Assembly: GCF_000276665.1 (NCBI RefSeq)
Contig: NW_004955405.1
Coordinates: forward strand, 15,894,196 to 15,958,195
Reading direction: 5' to 3'
Source of the DNA: Chinchilla lanigera
Taxonomy: Eukaryota > Chordata > Mammalia > Rodentia > Chinchillidae
DNA length: 64,000 nucleotides
The stretch's first letter is position 1; every line of letters begins with the position of its first letter. The notes below the pieces were generated by a model. It ran no database searches. It was not told the origin of the DNA and saw only the letters and a program-made list of their open reading frames with translations. Positions 13,077-21,754 of the stretch are shown in pieces. Position numbers and translations under genes: made by a program.

Positions 13077-13205
13077 CCAGGTATGGTGGCAAATGCCTGT
13101 AATCCCAGCACTTGGGAGGCTGAGGCAGGAGGATTGCTGTGAGTTTCAGGCTAACCTGGACAACATAGCAAGACCCTGTCTCAAAAAAGCACATAAATAA
13201 ATATA
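13077..13205 (+). repeat. B1 SINE, lacking the internal duplication
   Basis: ccaggtatggtggcaaatgc ... agaccctgtctcaaaaaa; about 30 bp shorter than neighbours in the middle. Confidence 0.9.
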
Positions 13206-13239
13206 ACTATGTATTAATGATGAGTATTAAAGTGATAGC

Positions 13240-13682
13240 TGTCTTTGTTATTTTTCTTGTTGCTGAGACAAAACATCGAACACCCACAAGTTGAAGGAGG
13301 AAAATTGTATTTCAGCTCACAGTTTATAGAGGTTTCAGTCCATAGTCAGCTGACTGCAAGGCCAGGGTGGCATGGCAGAGGAAAAACAGTCCATGGCAGG
13401 GCAGACAGGAGGCAATGAAGCAGCAACCCTTGCTTTTTCTTTTTAGTCCATCCAGGCTAGAAGCCTATTGGTTGGTGCCACTCACTTGGAGAGTGGGGCT
13501 TCTATATTCAGTAAATCCATTCAGCCACATCCAGGCTGAGTCTTCCATTATCTACGCCTAGAACAATGTTGAACCAATCAGTGGACTAATCTGGTTATCA
13601 CACACCTGTGATCGAGCCTCTTCCCAAAAGCCCCACCTATGAGTGCATGAAGTTTTTGGGAAACATCTAGATATAAACCATA
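13240..13682 (-). mobile_element. MaLR-type LTR, antisense
   Basis: Reads in reverse from tggtttatatctagatgttt through a gattggttca motif to the 3' end with tcctccttcaacttgtgggt. Degenerate solo LTR of the MST/MLT class. Confidence 0.65.
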
Positions 13683-13683
13683 A

Positions 13684-13834
13684 AATGGTGCATGCCTGTA
13701 GTCCCAGCACTTGGGAGGCTGAGGCAAGAGGATTGCTGTGAGTTCAAGGCCAGCATGGGCTACATAGTGAACTCAAAGCTTGCCTGAACTACACAGCAAG
13801 ACCCTGTCTCAGACAAAGAAACAAACAAACAAAC
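13684..13834 (+). repeat. B1 SINE, 5' truncated
   Basis: Starts within the A box (tggtgcatgcctgtagtccc) directly after the LTR end; tail is (AAAC)n. Confidence 0.92.
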
Positions 13835-13920
13835 ATATAAGGCATAACAGTACCCAGCTATAAAGAAGTTTTCTAGAATTAAATTAATATATTTGATATT
13901 GGGCCACAGGTATAATCATC

Positions 13921-13980
13921 TTCTTCTCCTTCTCCTTCTCCTTCTCCTTCTCCTTCTCCTTCTCCTTCTCCTTCTTCTTC
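13921..13980. repeat. (TTCTCC)n hexanucleotide microsatellite
   Basis: About nine units of TTCTCC/CTTCTC, pure pyrimidine. It abuts the antisense ID at 13981 and probably grew from its A-tail. Confidence 0.9.
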
Positions 13981-14053
13981 GCAGTGGTGGGGACAAACCT
14001 AGACTCTTGGATATGAAGCAAGCGCTCTGCCACTGAGCTACTTCCCCAGCCCC
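13981..14053 (-). repeat. ID SINE, antisense, diverged
   Basis: gcaagcgctctgccactgag ... cttccccagcccc. The tail side is replaced by the hexanucleotide repeat. Confidence 0.8.
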
Positions 14054-15717
14054 AGGAGTATAATGTTAAAACAACAAAAACATGTCTATTAATCTAGTTG
14101 TGATAATCGACCAGCATATACCAATCTTGTGACCTTTAAACTGTAGTCCACATTCATGATTTTAGAGATTGTTGATGCATCGTTAGTTGTTTGCAAACCA
14201 CTTAATCTGCGTATATGTGTACATTGGTGCAATTTTATGTAACCATCATGTTAAGACACTGTAAGGTGTTAACTCACTTGTAATAGGGAGAAAATAGTAA
14301 TACCTCTTAGGCTTCACATGAAGATTAAATGAATATTATGATAGTTAATCCTGATATGTCAGATTAATTGGATTAAGAAACACCTAGGGTCAAGGATCAA
14401 AGCTAAAAAAAGAAACTAGCCCAAGAGGACAGCCAATATTTTGATCCCTGCCGTCCAAGGTCAGCCAGGAGCCAGGATGTGACAGGACTCATCTAAAAGA
14501 TCCTACAACTCTGGTGAGTTGCCCAACCTCCTGAACAGGAAGATGTTGGAACCCAAGGGACAGGTGGCAACCAGTGTACATTGTACTAAAAGGAGGTCAT
14601 TAAGGAGGGGGAATGTTTTCATTCTTTCAAGGGAAGCCATTTGATCCAGCAAAGACCATGATCCATCTGGGCAGATAACACAATTGGTAGAGGAAAAAAA
14701 TAAACTAAAACAGCTAAGATGCTCTTCCCTGGGCCTCAAAAGAAATACCTAAGAAGACTTAACTGATCTTGACAAATATATTTAGAATTATTAATTTTGA
14801 TTAACACAAGTCTCATTTGAACTTGACCTTAAATACCTCGGAGAAAAGTACAACCAAAAATATAGAGAGAGTGAATAATAGTAATATTAAATTAACAGCA
14901 AGTCTATATATAAAAAGGGGGCTCCAAATACTACAGCAGCCCCTGCTGGCAGTCTCTAGCTGGATCGATAATTTATAGCCATAAAAGGTTTTAATTATCA
15001 GTCTCACCAACTATGCCAAAAATGTATCCAATATTGAAGTGGGAATAGTATGTTTAATTATCATAATCTTATCTGGATATTGAGCACTTTGAAATATAAA
15101 GTAAGGCCAGAGAGCTGCTATTATTTTTGTAATGAATTATGGTTGTCTCAGAAGTCTTAGAATGTTAATAGACAACAGTTTTAAAGTTTTACAGGGAAAA
15201 TTTAAAGTCAAGAGCAAACATAGCATTTTAGTATAACAACCACAATGAGCCATTAGAACCATTAGGTTCTTGTTATTTCAGAAATACATTTAAATTTCCA
15301 TTTTAGTACAAAAAAACTTCTTAATCAATTATCTTAGCTAATTACAAAATATTAAGTGACATAAACTCTCACCTAATTTTTTTACTTTTCCATAAGAAAG
15401 CACCTTTCTAAGTAGAATGTACTGGTTTATAGACATACTTTATAGTTTACTAATGTCCAATCTTTAGTCATCAGAGTGGCATTGTCTGCACTGCATACTG
15501 TTTAGGCAACTGTGTTATAAGACAACAATCACATAAACATAAGCCTGGAAAGAGTCATCATCATCACAATTACTCTGGAAGTCCTCAGTATGACAAGATG
15601 TTTTCTTAAGTTTTGTATCCTTAAAGGGTTATATACTTGGGAAACACAAATGTATTCAATATACTAGAGACTAGCAATAATTAGCACCATGGGTATATAG
15701 AAATGTTTATAATATTT
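14054..15717. other. Intergenic, mostly unrecognised
   Basis: A short MIR-like sense piece lies near 14270-14350. The remainder, including the 14333-14760 block, shows no domain or familiar repeat. Confidence 0.5.
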
Positions 15718-15732
15718 ACTTAGCTTTTACTC

Positions 15733-15895
15733 TTTTTTTTTTTTGTCTTTTTTGAGACAGGGTCTCACTATGCAGTTCAGGCCTTGAGCTCACTTAGCTC
15801 ACTTTGTAGCCTGGGCTGGTCTTGAACTCGCAATGATCCTCCCACCTCAGGCTCCTGAGTGCTGGGATTATAGGCAGGCACCACCACGCCCAGCT
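15733..15895 (-). repeat. B1 SINE, antisense, with TSD
   Basis: Poly-T then gagacagggtctcactatgc ... ccaccacgcccagct. The duplication acttagcttttactc is at 15718-15732 and 15896-15910. Confidence 0.95.
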
Positions 15896-16090
15896 ACTTA
15901 GCTTTTACTCTTAAGGGAAAATTTAGATTCCTTTAACATGTTTACATGGTGTCACTCCAAAGGCTGTTCTCCACAGTGTCTCAGGGCTGGGTTTCCTAGG
16001 CTGGTTGCAGGAGAACTTTGCTTGAGGGACTGGATAGGCCATCCTCATGTGTCTCTGTGGTGAGCAAGTGTCAGTTCCATCTTATCCAGA

Positions 16091-16227
16091 CAGCTGGGCG
16101 TGGTGGTGTACACCTGTAATCCCAGTACTCAGGAGGCTGAGGCAGGAGGATTGTTGTGAGTTTGAGTGAGCTCAAACTACAAAGTGAGCTCAAGGCCAGC
16201 CTGAACTGCATAGTGAGACCTTGTCTC

Positions 16228-16257
<30 letters not shown>
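16091..16257 (+). repeat. B1 SINE, full length, with TSD
   Basis: cagctgggcgtggtggtgta ... tail (AAAAC)n. The 12-bp duplication atcttatccaga is at 16079-16090 and 16258-16269. Confidence 0.95.
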
Positions 16258-16259
<2 letters not shown>

Positions 16260-16317
16260 CTTATCCAGAGATGGGCTCCTGGGGGAGTACTAGATGAGGC
16301 TGCTACACATCATTGAA

Positions 16318-16541
16318 CAGTGATGGCAAATCTTTTCGAGACCGAATGTTCAAATTGCAACCCAAAATCCACTTATTTATTGCAAAGTGCTACCGCTACA
16401 ATTAGATGTGAATACTGAGGTTTTAGTTTAGAAAAAACAACTGTTACCTGATGCTCGGCTGCTGGAACAGCCTGGTTTGAGTGCTGAGAGAGGGCTCTGT
16501 GTGCCTGCTGTGGCACACATGCCACAGGTTCACCTCCACTG
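16318..16541 (+). mobile_element. hAT-type miniature transposon (224 bp)
   Basis: Left end cagtgatggcaaatctttt and right end (reverse) cagtggaggtgaacctgtgg form terminal inverted repeats. Flanking 8-mers tcattgaa (16310-16317) and tcatagag (16542-16549) match at 6 of 8, the hAT signature. It has no transposase ORF, so it is non-autonomous. The same family occurs at 9804-9882. Confidence 0.75.
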
Positions 16542-17099
16542 TCATAGAGGGTACCTCTGAACACCTCTTCCCATGTCTGGTTAGAGGGAGCTGGTGCCTC
16601 TTGTCTTTGGTGCTTTTATGTACAAGCATTCATCTTCTAGGGATTTGGGAGTCTCTACCCTTTGGAAAGGGGGAAAACCTCCCTAAGACTACAGAAGTTT
16701 GTAGACAGGGAGGGAGGAAAAGAAGGAAAAAAGAGATACACTATGTGTCAGAGGGCAAGGGGTTGGGAATAACTATAGTTCAGAGGGCAAAGGGTTGAGG
16801 GAAGTTGGGAAGACAAAATGGAAAGCCTTTAGGCTGGGCTTCTCAAAGTTCAGGTCCTGATGCTTCTTCTTACCTTATGCCCCTGGCTTGCCAGGTGAAA
16901 ATGTCACTGGGCTGGGACTGAGAGGTTCTTGAGGCTGACATGAGGAACTTAACCCACGCTGAACATACCAGCGAATGTTTGGAGGCTCACTGACTCCTGT
17001 GGGGAAAAAGAATTTTCAGGATGTATCAGAGAGTGGCACAGGAAGGTTATACTAGGCAGAGATTTTAGGACTCACTCAAGAGTGGAGTGAGGCTATTCA

Positions 17100-18185
17100 G
17101 AGAAATGAGGCTAAAAAGTTTCTATACAGCAAAGAAACCAATCAATAAACTGGAACTACAAGTCACAGGTTAGAAGAAAATATTTGCAAATCACACGTCA
17201 GATAAGGGATCAATACCCAAAATATGCAATGAACTCTTACAACTCAAATTTGAAAACAAAAACAAAAACAAAAACCCGAGAACCAAATTAGCACTAGGCA
17301 AATGTTTTATGTAGACATTGTGTGTTTATTTTTGAGACAGGTTCTTGCTATGTAGTTCAGGTTGAACTTGAACTCACTATGTAGCCCAGGCTGGCCTTGA
17401 ATTTGCAGCAGTCCTCCTGCTTCAGGCTTCTGAGTGCTAGGATTACAGGAATGCACCACCACGCTTAGCCTTATGTAGACATTTCTGTAAAGAAGATATG
17501 TACACAAATGCTCAATAGGTATATGAAAAGATTCTCAACATCACTAATTATAAGGAAATTTAAATCAAACCATAATGAAATATTACTAACAGCTGTTAGG
17601 ATGGTTAGTAGAAAACAAAACAAAGATGAAAACAAAAGACAACAAATGTTGGCAAGGATATGGAGAAACTAGAACCTTTATACATTGCTGGCGGGAATGA
17701 AAAATGGAACAATATGGAAACAGCATGGTAGTGTCTCAGAAAATAAAAAAAATGCAAGTACTATATGAACTACCAATTCCAATTCTGGGTATATAGCTGA
17801 AAGAATTGAAACCAGGATCTTAAGAGAGATAATAGGCACTTCTATGTTCATTATTCACAATATTATTATTCACAATAATTATTCAGAATAGACAAGATAT
17901 GGAGACAATCTAAATGCCCATTGATGGATGAATGGATAAAGCAAACATGTTATGTAAATACAGTGGACTATTCACTATTCAGCCTTTAAGAAGAAAGAAT
18001 CCTACCATATGCCACAACATGGATAAATGTGTGGGGGGGTACTATACTAGGTGAAATAAGCCAGTATCTAAAGAACAAATATTACGCGATTCCATTTAGA
18101 TAAGGTATCTAAAATAGTCAAACTGATAGAAATAGATACTAGAATGGCTATTGACAGGGGCCAGAGTTGGAGAAAAATAGGGGTT
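17100..18185 (+). mobile_element. LINE-1 3' end (ORF2 tail and 3' UTR), sense, fossil
   Basis: Order matches the end of mammalian L1: ...ggatatggagaaactagaac, tctgggtatatagctgaaag, atggatgaatggataaa, gtgaaataagccag. Stops interrupt ORF2 and a B1 is inserted at 17320-17470. Confidence 0.85.
17320..17470 (-). repeat. B1 SINE inside the L1, antisense, with TSD
   Basis: gagacaggttcttgctatgt ... ccaccacgcttagc. The duplication ttatgtagacatt at 17307-17319 and 17471-17483 shows it landed in the L1. Confidence 0.95.
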
Positions 18186-18214
18186 TACTTTTCAATGAGT
18201 ATAAAATTTCAGTT

Positions 18215-18374
18215 AGCCAGGCATGGTGGTTCACGCCTGTAATCCCAGCACTCAGGAGACTGAGGTAGGAGGATTGCCAAGAGTTTGAGACCAGCCTAGG
18301 ATACACAGTGAGTTGAAGGGCAGTCTGACCTATATCATGAGACACTGTCTCAAAAAAATAAAACAAAACAAAAA
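18215..18374 (+). repeat. B1 SINE
   Basis: agccaggcatggtggttcac ... gacactgtctcaaaaaaata; aaaatttca flanks both sides. Confidence 0.93.
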
Positions 18375-18398
18375 TTTCAATCAATGAATTTATTTACT

Positions 18399-18546
18399 TA
18401 TGTTTATTTGAGACAAGGTCTCACTGTGTAGCCCAGGCTGGCCTTGAACTCACCTTGCAGCCAAACTCGCCTTGAATACTCTGGCAATCCTCCCAACACA
18501 AACTCCTGACGGCCAGGATTACAGGTGTGTGCCACCACGCCCGGCT
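18399..18546 (-). repeat. B1 SINE, antisense
   Basis: gagacaaggtctcactgtgt ... ccaccacgcccggct; lies 25 bp from a sense B1, so the two form an inverted pair. Confidence 0.93.
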
Positions 18547-18746
18547 AAGGAAATGATTTAGAGAGTTCTGTATAATGCAGTGTCATTGGTTAACAATGCT
18601 GTATTGTGCACTTAAATATTTAACAGGGTAGATCTCATGTAAACTGTTCTTACTATAATAAAAATTACTAATTGAATCGCATAATTCACTGAGGATAATT
18701 ACAAGAGAAGAAATATGAGTTAGTAATAAGAGTACTAGACAGAGAA

Positions 18747-18865
18747 GCTGGGGATATAGCTCAGTGGCACAGCACCTGCCTGGCAAGCCCAAGGTCCTGA
18801 GTTTGATTCCCAGTACCAAAAAAAACCAAAAGACAAAAAACAAACAAACAAACAAACAAAAAAAA
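18747..18865 (+). repeat. ID SINE
   Basis: gctggggatatagctcagtg ... ggtcctgagtttgattccca, tail (AAAC)n. Confidence 0.93.
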
Positions 18866-20939
18866 ACAGTAGTAGATGGAGAAAACTCAGGAGGCGACCA
18901 GATGTGATTCTGCTACTAACTGGTTTTCTCAAATTTCTAATCATCATTTCCCCGTTTGTGAAAAGACAGAAACAGACTAGAGCTGGATGACAGTTTGTGT
19001 CATCTTTAGCTCCGGTAGTCTCTGAGGTTACCTATGAAATCGCATTTACACAACGCTCCATTCCTTCCAATCTTTCTAAATCCATTTCGCAATTCATCTC
19101 TAACAAGGTCTATTCTTCTCTTGAATTTTATAACTACTATTCTGCATTCCCCCATAATCTTATGCCAATCTTCTGTCAGTCTCTGCAATCAGCACACTTC
19201 TAGGCTGCCTTACAGCCCTCTGAGTACACTGTTTCACATTTGGGCTGCATAGATAAGAAGTATAATTACCAAGATGGACTCTGCTTATATCTAATGGTTT
19301 TTTTTTTTTTGTTTGTTTTGGTTCATACTGAACCCAGCCCAATAGAATGTGATTTCCCAAGAATGGCTGCTTTATTCCTAATTTTTTTTCTTTTTCAGTT
19401 CTCTGTGTAATAACTATTTCAGTCTTACAACAGTGAGCAAGGCAGACAAAACTTTAGTTGAGCTCTTAACTTCTTTTCAGGTGATTTTGCTTTTTTAATG
19501 TTTAATTTGTAGAATTCTCAGAAATTACAAAATTCAGAAGGCAGAGAAAATGAGTAAAGCAAGCTATAGGCCCAGTAGAAGCTGAGCAAGAAGGCCAGGT
19601 TTCTCACGCTTTCCAAATGAAGTACAAATCTAGATTTTTAATGTGAAGTCGGGCTTACTGAATCTTGGCATCTAATTAAAATATTTTTGAAAACTACCAA
19701 ACTAACACGTGGGCCAAATGACACATTTTGCTGGTGGCATCTGGCTCTTGATCTTTCCATTTAGGACCTCTGTGGACCTAGGCTAACTGGTAGGGATGAA
19801 TATTTCTATTTTATGAATATACACTATTATACACCTACACCAGTGCTCCTGAGGCAGGGCACCAGCGAAGCACTTTCTCTTGTTCTCCATGCTAAATTCC
19901 TTCATCTCTCACTTATTCAGTACTTACTTTATGCTTCTCTCAACTTTTTCATTCAATTTCTTTTATCTTCTAGTCCTAAGTAAGGTATGACTTAAGGGTA
20001 AGGAGGAACAAGATGAAAACTAAAATATTCAAGTAAAAATTACCACTGTCCATGTTAACATGTTTCTCAAAGCAACTTGAATTATTCCTGGTTTGACTCT
20101 GTCTAGTTGCGATTCCTGGTTTGATCTAGGGCTAAAAGACTGAAATCAGCTCAGACCGGGATCTGAGGGAAACTCGGCAGAGATCATGAAACTAAGAAGA
20201 AAAAACAAAAGCAGCTGTGCTGGGAGGACAGCTAAATAACACAGCTATGAAGTTAACAGGGTTGACAGGAAACAGCTATAAAATGCCATATCCACTCCTC
20301 TCTGAATGATTATTGCTTCTACTAAAGAGTCCCAGGTCCACTATGCAATTTTCATTTATTATTGCGGGTACCCAATTACTAAATAGTTCTAAGCCCCCAC
20401 GACAACATCTAATTCCCTCTTATTCTCCAGTTTTTCTCATCCCGCCTCAGAAACGATGTCCAATCCAGAACTCACTTCTCTTTCCCTGGACCCCACCCAG
20501 ACTCCTTTGGCGGGAACCTAAACCTTACAAAGGAGGCTTCCTCCTTTGTTCACTTTCTCTGGAGGGCTTTTCTTCCTGATTTACAAACAAGTATGATTTT
20601 GTTGGACTGCAGATTTCTTCCTGATGGCCTTTGGCTGATCTGCCTTAAGAGCTGTCGGGTTAGTATGGCGATGTCTATTCGATCAAGTTTCATGATCTCT
20701 GCCAAATCCTCGTCTGGGCGTTTTAGATTTACGATTTTTAATAGTTAAAAACAAATATTTTCTAAAACTGTTCATCAAACCATTTCTAGCAAGTAACTTC
20801 CCCTTATCTCCCACTCCTACAACTCTAAGAGCCTTTTAAAAATGGCTTTAGTCATTTTATCGCGGTCGCACTGTTTTAGAGAATCCGGTGTCAAATGACT
20901 TCAGATCCGAATTCCGGGATTATTCGGAGATACTGCACA
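18866..20939. other. Intergenic upstream flank of ZDHHC17, no SINEs
   Basis: No gene recognised. It contains an 18-bp inverted repeat (20176-20193 with 20685-20702) and a 13-bp direct repeat (attcctggtttga, 20083-20095 and 20110-20122). Confidence 0.5.
20176..20702. repeat. 18-bp perfect inverted repeat, 491 bp apart
   Basis: ggcagagatcatgaaact at 20176-20193 recurs as its reverse complement at 20685-20702. Weaker similarity continues past the arms (gacagct... in both), suggesting two opposed copies of one decayed element. Confidence 0.7.
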
Positions 20940-21370
20940 GAGCAGGTGCGTGCACGTGCGCGCGTTTTGAGCTTGTAAATGTCTTACGCTGAACTGACTC
21001 GAGACCAGGAAGATCCTGCCGCGATCACTTTAAAACAGCGTCTCCAGGAGGAAGCCCCAAGTTCTACGCTTGCGTTTCCGGGGGACCCCGGGGGCATAGG
21101 TTGGGAGGTGACCTTCTGAGTGTGGAAAAAGGGATGCTTCTGCAGCCTCCGGGAGTAAAGCAAGCCCGGATTCAAGCCCGAGAGTCCACAAGCTCCTTCC
21201 CAGGTCCGGGAGATGGAGATGTCCCGCCCGGGTCTCTGAGGAGGGGTCCCGGGGCGCGAGAGACGGGCGCGCCGGGCTCGGGAACTTCCACTTCACCCGC
21301 GCGCCGCGCCGGGAGCCTATCCGCGGCCGCGCCGCCTTCCCGGGGTCCGAGGCGCGCAGCGGCTTCGGGC

Positions 21371-21560
21371 NNNNNNNNNNNNNNNNNNNNNNNNNNNNNN
21401 NNNNNNNNNNNNNNNNNNNNNNNNNNNNNNNNNNNNNNNNNNNNNNNNNNNNNNNNNNNNNNNNNNNNNNNNNNNNNNNNNNNNNNNNNNNNNNNNNNNN
21501 NNNNNNNNNNNNNNNNNNNNNNNNNNNNNNNNNNNNNNNNNNNNNNNNNNNNNNNNNNNN
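21371..21560. other. Assembly gap (190 N) in the 5' UTR/promoter
   Basis: Run of 190 N flanked by extremely GC-rich sequence; the right edge is ggcggcggcggccgcg, so the missing piece probably contains a GGC repeat. The true size may differ from 190. Confidence 0.99.
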
Positions 21561-21661
21561 GGCGGCGGCGGCCGCGTCGCCTCCGGCCGGGCTCGCGCTC
21601 GCCCACGCGCTCGCCCTCCTCCCCGCCCGAGCTGTGCGAGGGGGAAACGCTTTCTCCCGGC

Positions 21662-21754
21662 ATGCAGCGGGAGGAGGGATTTAACACTAAGATGGCGGAC
21701 GGCCCGGATGAGTACGAGCCCGAAGCGGGCTGCGTGCCCCTGCTCCACCCCGAG
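21662..21754 (+). CDS. ZDHHC17: ZDHHC17 coding exon 1 (residues 1-31)
   Basis: Starts at ATG 21662 and ends at GAG before the donor gtgagg, phase 0. It encodes the acidic N-terminal tail ending ...CVPLLHPE, a disordered segment before the ankyrin repeats. A second in-frame ATG (codon 11, 21692) has a stronger Kozak context (A at -3, G at +4) than the first (G at -3, C at +4). The start is chosen because the ten residues [10 protein letters not shown] are conserved in the family. Residues 19-20 are E-P. The reading frame stays open upstream to the gap and downstream into intron 1, which reflects GC-rich sequence only. Confidence 0.96.
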
